In this document: positions 46,044 to 56,312 of the stretch, one piece after another
Numbering within the stretch: position 1 is the first letter of the stretch
Layout of the letters: each line of letters opens with the position of its first letter
Origin: Candolleomyces eurysporus
Lineage: Eukaryota > Basidiomycota > Agaricomycetes > Agaricales > Psathyrellaceae
Assembly: GCA_027579435.1 (NCBI GenBank)
Contig: JANBPK010000770.1
Span: 207,490-271,489, forward strand
Length of the DNA stretch: 64,000 bases
Reading direction: 5' to 3'
Translations under genes and position numbers: made by a program
Notes under the pieces: generated by a model
Databases searched by the model: none
Told to the model about the DNA's origin: nothing
The model's input: the letters and a program-made list of their open reading frames with translations, nothing else

Positions 46044-47829
46044 ATGACGAAGTCGGGAACACCACCAGCCTCGGACAAGGATAAGGACCTTGAGTCCCTC
46101 CTGGGAGACGAACTTCAAGGAGGACGGAAGGAAGGTGTTAATCGTGAAGGGACAATCTCTCGTCGACGTCGATTCATCCGTGCTTGCATTTGGGTGCTTG
46201 CTTTCACCCACCTTTTTCACGTCTTCGTAAAGATAGTTGTCCCATTCCTTCACTCTCAGCTCCAGCAATATCAAGTAAGACTGCCAGCGCCTCCCGTTTA
46301 TCTCTTCGCTCGGATGGTTGACTAGCGTATATTTATCAAACAGGACAATAGAGGCATCCCTATCCCTGAGGACATCGCCCTGGGTCAATGTGCGAATTGG
46401 ACTCATCCAATTCTGGGTAGCGATGGCTACAGCGCCGAGTTTTATATCGACACTAATGCGCCTCTATTCGTATCTCAGGGAAGTCTGTCTACAGGGGATA
46501 TCGTGGTCACCCAGTCCAGGAAGGTTACTTCTACGAACAAGACCAAGGTCGCCATCGCTGTCAAGTTGGATGACCCCAGGTTCCTTGAATATGTGCAAGT
46601 CTGCGAGGCTAGAAGTAAGTACGAGAGAGCACCTGGATCTGGAGTTGGAATATTCGTAAGTGGCTATTGCAGCTTCGATAAAGATTAAGAGTCTGGTTGC
46701 TAAATCCTTTACCGGTACATTGCAGTCAGTTCCATGGATCCCACGACAGAACGGGTGGTTTTCAGTATCCGTCGAACTGCCGAGGATGGACAACTCAGAG
46801 GATCCGTTGAACGTCTGGTCATTCGTTTCGCGAATGCCCCATTTTTCCCACATGTTCAGAGATGTGGACGCTGTTTATTTCAATAGCCTGAGCGTCTCCA
46901 CTTCCGACCGCCCTATTTATGCCGAGGTACGCAGCTCTATCCCCCTTAGCCCAGGTCTTCTCATTTTCATGGTTCTGGGGTTAACATATCGTGATCATCT
47001 CCTGGTTGCAGGCTCTATCCGGTGGACGTATTGATGTCACAACGACCAAGGCTCCGATTCGCGGTGCCTTCAATGCAACCAATTCCCTTTCTTTGGTGAA
47101 CTTGAAATCCTCGATCGATGTCGAGTTGGGGCTTCACGATGTGACTCCGCCCAGCTCGATGGGCCCCAATACGGACTGCACGAGGTCTCATTGGCCTTGT
47201 CCACCTCGGGCTTTCCTGCGCACGAGAAAAGGGTGAGTTCTTCTTACAGTCAGAATATAGATCTAAGCTGGGAGTCACACTTTTGCTAACGGACATGATG
47301 GTTTAGTTTGATCCGTGCAACTGTGAGCCTTACCCGGGCATTCACAACTACCTGGTTGGGAAGAAGGAACCAAAAGGTCGAAAATGTCCTTAGCCAAGAG
47401 CTGCTCACCAGCTTTGAAACGAGTGAAACATCCGAAGCTAAAACCGTTGACACAACTGGAGGGCGATTCTTGATCTCCGCTCTTAACAAGCGCGGGCCTA
47501 TCGACATCGACTTTGGAGAGACACCGCTCAACTATAACTTGCGTCTCGACGCTGTCACATCTTTCAACAATATCAAAGTGGCCATCCCACCGACGTACGA
47601 AGGCTCATGGAGGATTGATGCGCTCAAACCGTTCAGAAACATTGTAGACGAAAGCCAGACTTACAAGGATCCCACTGGGCAAAATCGACATAGAGTCTTG
47701 TGGGTCGAGCCTGAAAAAGCGTTGATGCAGGATGGTGAGGTCGCTTGGAGTCCCAGTCCGGTGAATTTTTCGGAACGATGGGTGCGGTTGAAGTCCAAGT
47801 TCGGACGTGCGACTCTTGTTGTCGTTTAG
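46044..47829 (+). CDS. Membrane-anchored beta-helix-like protein, family member C, 495 aa
   Basis: Exons 46044..46274, 46344..46655, 46726..46926, 47012..47232 and 47307..47829 (1488 nt). Start MTKSGTPPASDKDKDLESLL; Arg-rich SRRRRFIRA; membrane helix WVLAFTHLFHVFVKIVVPFL (about residues 53-72) closing exon 1. Ectodomain blocks: GQCANWTHP, FVSQGSLSTGDIVVTQS, FLEYVQVCEARSK, SVPWIPRQNGWFSVSVELPRM, TTKAPIRGAFN, SSIDVELGL, PIDIDFGETPLN and IPPTYEGSWRIDALKPFR, ending FGRATLVVV. It differs from B by an insert in exon 5 before the PIDIDF block. Its truncated duplicate lies at 54.8-56.0 kb. Likely surface-exposed; function unknown. Confidence 0.82.
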
Positions 47830-48192
47830 CACTTGCGAGCTGTACTTGGTTAGTGTATTGGTGGTAGTGTCGTGTCTCTTTTTCTCAGGACGTTGTGGTG
47901 CATATTGATCTCAATTTCCCAAAAAGAATATGAATGATATCGACATCGACTGCAAAGACCGTGGTGAGACGGCACCGCGGTGAGTGAGGGTAGTCTTGCC
48001 AAGAGGCAAGAACATTCCGCCCATCACCAAAATAAGCGGCGCCTGTGGCGGAGCTAAGTCGAGAACATTGCAAGCGTGAGCGACGAATGTTGGATCGTTG
48101 CCGTCATCATTCAGGACGGACACACCCTCCTCTTGAACAAACTTCCTTCACAAAATCACCTCCATTATCTCTCATAAGAGAACTCATATCTC
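47830..48192. other. Spacer between C and D
   Basis: Duplicated at 55957-56312; promoter region of D. No gene seen. Confidence 0.5.
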
Positions 48193-49172
48193 ATGACGCA
48201 GCCGGGACCGACAGCGGACAACGAGCTTGAACCCCTTCTGGGCAACAAACGGAGGGGGTGACCGGAGGCAGTCAATCTTACGGGAGCGGTCTTTCGTCGA
48301 CGTTGCCTTGAACTGCTCTGGGTGCTTGCTTTCGTCTCCTTTGTTCACATCGTCGTGAAGAAAGTCGTTCCATTTCTCCATGCTGAGCTCCAGAGATTCC
48401 AAGTAAGCTTGTGTTTTCGCTCTTGCTCTTATATAGCTAGACACTACACACCGTACTCATGAACAGGACAGCCGAGACATACCCATTCCTGATGGTATGA
48501 TCTTGGGTCAATGCGTGAATTGGACCAAGTCAAATTCGGATATTGATGCCTACACGCACCGCGCAGCGTTCCACGTTGACGCAAGCGCGCTCCTGTTTGT
48601 ATCTCAGGGAAGTCTCCCTGTAGGTGAAATCGTGGTCACCCGATCCAGGTTGGCTACTTCTACGAACAAGGCCAAAATAAGCATCATTGCTAAGCTGGAT
48701 GACGCCAAGTTCCTCGACTATGTGCAAGTGTGCGAGATTAGACAGTACGACAAAGAGCCAGGGTCTGGAGTAGGAATATTCGTAAGTAACTACTGGCAGC
48801 TCTGAGACGAGCCTCAGGTGGCTAACGAGGCTCTCACTGTCGTAACAGTCAGTTCTATGGTATCCCCGCAGTAACAGCTGGTTTAGTGTATCCATTGAGC
48901 TCCCAAGAATGGCCGACTCAGAGGATGCGTTGAATGTGGAGTCATTCGTTTCGCGCATGCCCACTTTCATTCATAGGCTCAGAGGTATTGAAGGTATTCA
49001 TTTCAAACACCTATCTATCTCTGCCTCCGACCGCCCCATCTTCGCCCATGTAAGTAGCCCCATGCCACCCTCATGCCCTGAGTTTTGCTCATTCGCTCAT
49101 GGAACCTATTGCAGTCACTGTTTGGCAAGTATGTCAGTATCGAGACTAGGAACACCCCCATCCAAGCGGGAA
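48193..49172 (+). pseudogene. Family member D, nonsense mutation and 3' truncation
   Basis: Counterpart of the intact D-prime at 56.3 kb. Exon 1 (48193..48402) has an in-frame TGA at codon 23 (48259-48261) where D-prime has AGA. Exons 2 (48467..48781) and 3 (48849..49049) are intact with proper splice sites. Exon 4 starts at 49115 but stops matching D-prime at about 49172, right after the CCCCCATCCAAG that encodes the API motif. The rest of exon 4 and all of exon 5 are absent. The break coincides with the end of duplicated unit 1. Confidence 0.85.
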
Positions 49173-49401
49173 CACGCTGGGAGCGCTCTCGCCTCAGAGT
49201 TTGACGCCTACGTCGACTTCGACGCAGGGAGGAGCCGGAGGATTTGGCGCTGGAGCACCAGAGCGAGTAGCGGGCCAACACGTACACACGAGATCGCACT
49301 CATCCACGCCCAAGATGCCTTCGAAGCTCGCTACGCCGACTTCCCCAGCCTACGACTGCTAGCGTTGTGAGAGTGATTACCCATAGCTTTTCATTTTCCT
49401 T
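49173..49401. other. Foreign 3'-end-like fragment at the duplication junction
   Basis: Sequence with no match to the family, joined to truncated D. One frame reads GGAGGFGAGAPERVAGQ and SSTPKMPSKLATPTSPAYDC before a stop near 49372, which looks like the disordered C-terminus of another protein. It could make a chimeric end for D were D not already stopped at codon 23. Confidence 0.45.
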
Positions 49402-49459
49402 ATTCACCACTTCATCGGACTGTCACCAGGAGACTGGCTCGAGTCTAGGTGATCACCAA

Positions 49460-50283
49460 AATCGCGATATTCAGCGACAATGATCTCGACAACATTCCCG
49501 TCAACGAGGTTTTCTTTGGGTTTTCTAATAATGTAATCCAGCCCTGCGAAACTATCGGTCAACAGTCGAGAGAGATAGATACATGTTTAGCATTCTGACA
49601 GGTCCAGTATTGCTCGGGTTTTCCTACCAAGTTTGACCTGCTGACAGAATAGCTAAGCTCGCATGAACGATGATGACAGTGCTGCCTGTGGCCCCACTCG
49701 GCAGCTCGGCAGGCTGATAAGGTTGGTCCCAGCGGTCCGGATATTGCCAAAGACGGCAATCTGCTTGGTATCGTTTATCATTCTGGACCTAGACGCGGTA
49801 GGCCACGAGTCACTCTGGCCAAAGTCTGGTCAAAGACCTGTCAGGACAAATAAATCGCTTTGGCAGACTGAGGCAGCTGTTCTCCCTTCGAATCTACAGC
49901 TTGGTTCAAGCAAACTGCTCTAGCTTGTAACAGTGCACACTTGAACTTGGACGAGTCCATGGAGCCGCATCTTCCAGGCATCTCCGGCTCTGTTTCTCGC
50001 CTATGCAATGGCTCATCACCTCAGTGAGTCCTGCCTAGTCCGCTGTTTTCCTCTCAATGACGAAAGGGAGTCGGACACAGCCAACACTCACCTGTCTGCA
50101 GCAGTGCAACTTCTCGATAAACGTCTTGCCCGAGCGGCAGGTGCTCTCGTGCTGCGCAATCTACTGCGCCTTACGGCCGAGCCACATCATCTTAAATACA
50201 GCCTGTGGGTAATAACCCTCATTTCTCACACTCGTTCTTTTCCCCTCATTCTGAAAGACTTTGATCCAGTGGACGATTACTGA
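49460..50283. other. Upstream spacer of B-prime
   Basis: Copy of the region before B (about 42480-43285), including the presumed promoter. Differences are small indels and substitutions; no gene seen. Confidence 0.5.
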
Positions 50284-51856
50284 ATGAAAACAAAGAAATC
50301 GTACACCGACACGGATCCGGAGTGCCAGCCCCTCCTGGAGGCCGACGATGAAGATGGCAAGGATTTCATCAGTTATAAGCAGAAACGCTGCAGTCTTCGA
50401 TGCCGCCGTGTTCACATCTGGGGACTCTCTGCCTTCGTCTTCATTTATTCTTTGACCCGTTTCATTGTTCCGGCGGTGTACACTGGATTCCAGAGATTTC
50501 GGGTGCGCGCTGTTTCATTACAACACCTTAATCTTCTGAATACTGACAGCTCTCTGGCAGGACGACCATACCATACCTGTTCCTGGTGACATTATCCTAG
50601 GTCGGTGCGCCAACTGGACATCTACGGAGGGCTATCCGGACCCGGCAGAATTCTACGTCGATCTCGACGCTCCCATGTTCGTTTCTTACGGTCCTCTTGC
50701 GGTCGGCGAAATCGAAGTTACTCAAGCGAATCACACCGGGGATGCGAACAAGGCCAAGGTTACTGTCAGCGTGGCCTTCGAGGACTACAAATTCCTTGAG
50801 TACGTGGAGGTTTGTGAAGTTAGGTCGAAAGATCCGAACAAGGAACCGGAGTCTGGTGTTGGGATCATCGTGAGTTTTCATATGTATTAGTTAGAACTGG
50901 GCTTACAAGCGATTGCCATAGTCCGTTCCATGGCTTCCACGCCAGAAGGGTCGGTTCCATGTTTTGGTCGAGCTCCCCGTGGTCGATGAAGCTTCCTCGA
51001 AGAGGAGAATCCGATCCTTCCGAACTCGGATGCCATCCTTCGTGCACACGTTCAGGAACCTCGCAGATGTTTACTTCCAATGGCTGAAGGTAGCCACCAC
51101 AGATAGTCCAATCAATGCTGAGGTATGTCCAGAAGGTTGTCATCAGCCTACTGTCAACTAATACTCAGTTCCGTTCAATTATCAGTTCGTCGAGGCAACG
51201 AGTGTTATCATCAACACTAGCAACGCGCCCATACACGGGACCTACAACGTCGATGGCGACGTCTCTTTGATAACCTCCAGCGCAAACATCGACGTCAATT
51301 TGAACCTCAGGGATAGCGCCGAGGTCAATCGTGGAGTTCTGATTATCTCAAGCGCCTGGCTATCGACTTCCAATGGGTAAGGACAATATGAACTGTGATG
51401 TTGTGTCTATGTATGACTGTCCTAACGACTTTGCACAGGCCCATTCGCGCTACCTCCAACCTCACGACCGGTACTAGGGAGGATTACGGAGGCAAGTTTA
51501 ACATCGTGGCAGAGACCTCCCGCGCCGATATCGATCTCGATTTTAACAAGACGCCTGTCGAGCACGAATTGAATCTAATGGCCAGCACCTCTCTCGGTCG
51601 TGCGCAAGTGACCGTCCCGCCAGAGTACGAGGGTTCTTGGAATATGGAGGCGCTGTTCCCGTTCCGAGAGGTGCTGGACACCCGCGGTGAGAAAGTCCCG
51701 GAAGACCCAACTGGTCGCAATCGTTCCAGGGTTGTGTGGGATTACGGTGGTGGTGCGTTTGAGGAAGATGGTGCAATCGTGTGGGACCGTGAAGGGAATA
51801 GGAAGGGCCAGATCAAGTTGAAATCCACGCTTGGCCGAACGAGTATTGTTGTTTGA
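50284..51856 (+). CDS. Membrane-anchored beta-helix-like protein, family member B-prime, 445 aa
   Basis: Recent duplicate of B. Exons 50284..50502, 50561..50869, 50922..51122, 51186..51376 and 51439..51856 (1338 nt), all splice sites kept. Same N-terminal Cys/Arg-rich segment and membrane helix. Ectodomain differences from B are few and mostly conservative: PVPGDIILG is kept; RDSAEVNRGVLIIS replaces RDSAKVKHGIPIG in exon 4; one codon is lost in exon 5 (LTTG for LTTTG); and WDYGGGAFEEDG replaces WFNNRGAFEEDG. No stop or frameshift, so probably functional. Expression could differ from B only through small promoter changes, since the upstream spacer was copied as well. Confidence 0.82.
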
Positions 51857-52281
51857 GTCAGTCATTGGTGTTATCTTTCACAATTGTATCTGTCGTTCCT
51901 TTTAACCACTTCTATTACTGTGTACTGGCATACATATACCGTTGACTTTGAACTGGAATGATTATCTTGGTTGATCTTGTGCCCCTCAGATTGCGCTTCA
52001 TTACCGGTGGCTCGTTGACTATTGCTTCGGTTTTTCGATTACGGCGGAGATGAATAGAGAATCAGATTCCATCGCTTATGTCCGAGAAACACAGGTTCGG
52101 CGCACATTGAAAGGACATCAGATGAAACTGGCAGTGCTGCGGTGTCGTTACTGACCAGTACTGACCCATGGCTACAGATGCTATGGATGCATCCTTTCTT
52201 GAGCAANCCCCCCATCACGGGCTCTCTTCGTAGTGTCCAGACTCACGCTAGCATCCTCAATAACACCTCTTGCATTTCCTC
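51857..52281. other. Spacer between B-prime and E2
   Basis: Copy of 44863-45263, with an N at 52207 beside a C run; no gene seen. Confidence 0.5.
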
Positions 52282-52812
52282 ATGCCCTAGCCAGGGATGA
52301 TATCGTCCCTAGAGAAGAATACGGCGGAGCTTGAGCGACTTCTGGGCGACAAAGGGGGGGAAGGAGTGTGTTCATGGTAAAGGGACGGTCTCTCGCGGAC
52401 ACCGACACCGTCGTTTTCTCATTTGGGCGCTTGGATCCATCACATTCGTCCACATCCTCGTCGAGAGGATAGTCTCATGATTTCACACTGAAGTTGAGCG
52501 ATACAAAGTAAGCCCGCTGACGTGTTCGCCACCGTCCTTATCTTGCTCAGATGACTGATCAAGGTTTGTTCACGAAAAAGGACAATCGAAACATTCTTAT
52601 ACCTGAGGATATCGTTTTGGTTCAATGCTTCAATTGGACTCAATCGAGTCTGGATACCAGTATCGACGGCTATAGTCACGGAGCGGAGTTACCAAGAAGT
52701 TCTATGTCAAACACACGCGCCTCTCTTTGTATCTCAGGGAACTCTTTCGGTGGGTGAAATTGTCGTTCCCCAATCCAGGAGGGTTTCTTCAACGAACAAG
52801 GCCAAAGTCAAC
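52282..52812 (+). pseudogene. Family member E2, exons 1-2, degenerate
   Basis: Homologue of E1 reaching further. Exon 1 begins ATGCCCTAG (stop at codon 3) and has more frame breaks. The donor after the membrane segment is present. Exon 2 begins at 52581 (DNRNILIPEDIVLVQCFNWTQ), loses frame near 52690 and ends abruptly at about 52812, where unrelated DNA begins. Exons 3-5 are missing. Confidence 0.75.
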
Positions 52813-53183
52813 GGGTTTATCACCAGCCTGGTTTGTCATCGCCCATAAGTATCAGTACAGACAAAGACGATGTAACACTGACCTGACTCCTTTTCAACGT
52901 CTCTCTACCGTGGACAATGCTCTGGGGTATCGGTGGTCCCTGAGAGCAATACTGTCAGCCTGCGGATTGTACGAGCGCAGTAATGAAAACAAGAGTTACA
53001 CTGTGCGAGTTTGGTAATTTCTCGATTGTCCTCGCCAGAAGGCGAACGTTTGGAGATTGCTTGGGAATGGACAAGTCGGTGGGATTCCGGTGCTTGAGCC
53101 TAAATAATACCGCACCTTTTGTGCATGCACACAATGTTCATCGAAACTGGCGCGACTTCGACTCGCCCTTGGCTCCGAGGCTC
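52813..53183. other. Left part of the DNA replacing member C in unit 2
   Basis: Not homologous to the array; no gene recognised. It lies between the E2 break and the 3' end of the minus-strand gene. Confidence 0.4.
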
Positions 53184-54237
53184 TTAAACAGCTGCAAGGA
53201 CAAGATAGCGATGAGGGGTCGTCCGACTGTTTGTCAGCCCGTTCCTAAAGGACGTATATATATCAGCAGACGCGTTGGCAACGACCAAGGGTAATACCGC
53301 ATCAGGGTTGACATGTAATCTGTGGTGGTGACCATAGAGGGAGTCCTCGTCGTGGGACTTGCTTTCCAATTCATAAAAAGATGAAGGATCAAAGCCGGAC
53401 TCGGGTCCATACTCAGAGTCAGGACTGGGGTCCAGAGCATGGAGGGTCTGAAGGACTCGGTACCGCTTGCTAGGGGGCTCGTCATCCTCCGGGCCGGTGT
53501 GGTGTGCTCGTTTCTGAAGCGCGTGAGTGCGGTATTGGGCGAGGAAGAATGCGTAGATACCTTGGATTGAGATGATGTGTGCATGCTGGAACTCGCAGTT
53601 TCACCCTTTTGCTTTGTCTTGTAGTCCTTGCAGCTTCGCAAGAACCGTTTGATTATGACCACTACCGGCCAACCATCAACGTATTGATGGAGTTCGGGAT
53701 ACTTTTCCAAAATCTAGAGAGTAAAGTGTTCACTCTCGAAAGGTAAAGCGACAAAAAGCGATGAGTTTCGTACCATTGAAACGAATTTCTTAACCAGGAG
53801 GGTGTCTTGTTGTTGGAATGGCTTGCTCATGTTAATGTGATTGGTGGCCCTGATACAGCCTCTAACATACGCCTGAGTATTACAGGGGACTGTAAATGAA
53901 GTGGACCGTGGACTGGATGGAGTGCATAGCCACACACCCTCAGTTCTTTCAATTTTCCCTCCGTATAGCCCATTTCCTTGACGAGGTCGATATCACCCGC
54001 GTTTCCCCTTGGACAGGGTATAAGTTCAGATGTGCTTGAACCTTTCTCGCCTTGCGGTCCATCTGTCTGGCCTATTACCAGTGAGTGGCGTTGTCCAGCG
54101 CACCATGTGAGAATCGAACATCCTACCAGTACCTGATTCCTGTGCTGTAGTCTCAGAAATAGGGAGCAGTGGTCACGATGATAGACACTCGCCTTGAGCC
54201 TTGCATTCACTGCTATCTTGGTGTTCACATTGACCAT
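53184..54237 (-). CDS. Hypothetical protein nested in the array, at least four exons
   Basis: Spliced gene unrelated to its neighbours. Secure exons (complement): an exon ending at 53938 (LIPCPRGNAGDIDLVKEMGYTEGKLKELR, split here), 53774..53872 (AYVRGCIRATNHINMSKPF...VKKFVSM), 53561..53713 (ILEKYPELHQYVDGWPVVV...) and 53184..53513 (acidic, His-rich C-terminus ending RYLVLAAV). Splice phases agree. The pattern IPCPRGNAGD..KEMG, followed by a short helical domain and YPELHQY..GWPV, resembles an abundant Agaricomycete family of unknown function. The start is unsure: an ATG at 54235-54237 (MVNVNTKIAVNARL) is the best candidate, with one or two small exons between. It came with the insertion that split unit 2. 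Confidence 0.6.
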
Positions 54238-54617
54238 CCTGGGCTGAAAGACTGAGGAAAAAACGGCAAGGTAGGGAGGTAGGTAACTAGACGGTACAAG
54301 GTCCAATAAGGAGATGGCCAGTTTCCCCACTTCTTCGGCTGACTCCGAGTTGTGGAATATCAGTTCTGATTGCCGGGTCGACGATGCCGCATCTGCCAGC
54401 CTCTCTTTCCTGTCCTGGTTCCTCAGTCTTGACAGTAGGTAGGTTCATCAAGTCCTTTACTTATACTCAAGGAATGTGAATCCCTATAGAGATGGCATCA
54501 ATGATTGTGCAAGTAGATACATCACGACCACGCAGAGAAGCACAGCGAAATATGTACAGAACCCGCAAGACAAATGAACCACAACCTCGTTCAACTGCAG
54601 AGTAGTTGCACCGGGAC
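54238..54617. other. Right part of the inserted DNA
   Basis: No gene recognised; upstream flank of the nested minus-strand gene. Confidence 0.4.
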
Positions 54618-54677
54618 TTAGTCAACCTCCATGGGGCCCGAAGATCCGTCGGAAAGGGAGTCCATGTCCGAAGCAGT
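54618..54677 (-). pseudogene. Orphan 3'-terminal exon of another gene
   Basis: An AG acceptor followed by 20 codons (TASDMDSLSDGSSGPMEVD, stop) looks like a genuine last exon. Its upstream exons would lie beyond 54755, where the array resumes, so only this tail was carried in with the inserted DNA. Confidence 0.4.
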
Positions 54678-54754
54678 CTGGAAGTGACTAGTCAGCAAGC
54701 AGGAGATAAATAGAAGGAAAATGGGGTCACAGGGCGCATTCCGGCTGCGCGCCT

Positions 54755-55956
54755 GGATATGGAGTAGGAATATTTGTAAGTGGCTATACAGCTTCGACAA
54801 AAATTAAGAGTCCGGTTGCTAAATCCTTTGCCCGTGCATTGCAGTCAGTCCCATGGCTCCCACGACAGAACGGGTGGTTTTCTGTATCCGTCGAACTCCC
54901 GAGGATGAACAACCCAGAGGATCCGTTGAACGTCTGGTCATTCGTTTCGCGAATGCCCCACTTTTCCCACATGTTCAGAGATGTGGGCGCTGTTTATTTC
55001 AATAGCCTGAGCGTCTCCACTTCCGACCGCCCTATTTGTACCGAGGTACGCAGTTCCATCCCCCTTAGCCCAGGTCTTCTCATTTTCATGGTTCTGGGGT
55101 TAACATATCGTGATCATACCCTGGTTGCAGGCCCTATCCGGTGGACGTATTGATGTCACCACGACCAAGGCTCCGATTTGCGGTGCCTTCAATGCAACCA
55201 ATTCCCTCTCTTTGGTGAACTTGAAATCCTCGATCGATGTCGAGTTGGGGCTTCAAGCTTCACGATGTGACTCTGCCCAGCTCGATGGGCCCCAATACAG
55301 ACTGCACGAGATCTCATTGTCTTTGTCCGCCTCGGGCTTTCCTACGCACGAGAAAAGGGTGAGCTACTTTTTCTTACAGTCAAAACATAGATTTAAGCTG
55401 GGAGTCATACTTTTGCTGACGCGCACGATGGTTTAGTTTGATTCGCGCAACTGTGAGCCTTACCCGGGCATTCACAACGACCTGCTTGGAAAGAAGAGAC
55501 CAAAAGGTCGAAAATGTCCTTGGCCAAGAGCTGCTCACCAGCTCCGAAACGAGTAAAACATCCGAGGCTAAAACCGCTGATACAACTGGAGGGCGATTCT
55601 TGATCTCCCCTCTTAACAAGCATGGACCTATCGACATCGACTTTAGAGAGACACCGCTCAACCATGCCTTGCGCCTCGACGCTGCCACATCTTTCAGCAG
55701 TATCAAAGTGGCCATCCCACCGACGTACGAGGGCTCATGGAAGATGAATGCGCTCAAACCGTTCAGAAACGTTGTAGACAAAAGCCAGACTTACAAGGAT
55801 TCCACTGGAGAACATCGACATAGAGTCTTGTGGGTCGAGCCCGAGAAAAAGTCTATGCAGGACGGTGTGGTCGCTTAGAGTCCTAGTTCGGTGAATTTTT
55901 CGGAAAGATGGGTGCGGTTGAAGTCTAAGTTCGGACATGCGACTCTTGTTGTTTAG
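54755..55956 (+). pseudogene. Family member C-second, 5'-truncated copy of C
   Basis: Begins with the last 21 bp of exon 2 (54755..54775, donor GTAAGT). Exon 3 (54845..55045) is intact. Exon 4 (from 55131) carries a 7-bp duplication (about 55250-55260) that shifts the frame. Exon 5 (from 55437) has TAG at 55876-55878 where C has TGG. No exon 1 or promoter. Otherwise very close to C. Confidence 0.85.
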
Positions 55957-56312
55957 GTTTTGCGAGCTAAACTTCATTAGTATACCGATTATACTGTGGT
56001 GTCTTTTTTTTTCAGGACGTTAAATTGTATCGATCTCGATTTCCACAAAGAATGTGAATGAGATCGACACCGGCTGCAAAGACAGTGATGAGACGGGCAT
56101 GTGAGTGAGGATATTCTTGCCGAGAGGCGAGAACATTCCGCCCCATCACCAAATCCAAGCGGCGCCTGTGGCGGAGCTAAGCCGAGAACACCGCAAGTGT
56201 GATCGACTAATGTTGAACTGTTGCCGTCATTCAGGATGGACACACCCTCCTCTTGAACAAGCTTCCTTCACAAAATCACTCCCATCATCTCTCGTAAGAG
56301 AACTTATATCTC
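55957..56312. other. Spacer upstream of D-prime
   Basis: Copy of 47830-48192; presumed promoter of D-prime. Confidence 0.5.

Larger units (their letters stand above)
42421..49172. repeat. Duplicated array unit 1
   Basis: Carries family members B, E1 (remnant), C and D (broken) with their spacers. It aligns to 49402-57290 except where that copy is interrupted. The left edge is near CATTCACCACTTCATCGG; the right edge is within exon 4 of D. Shared blocks include the 850-bp upstream spacer of B, so promoters were copied too. Confidence 0.8.
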
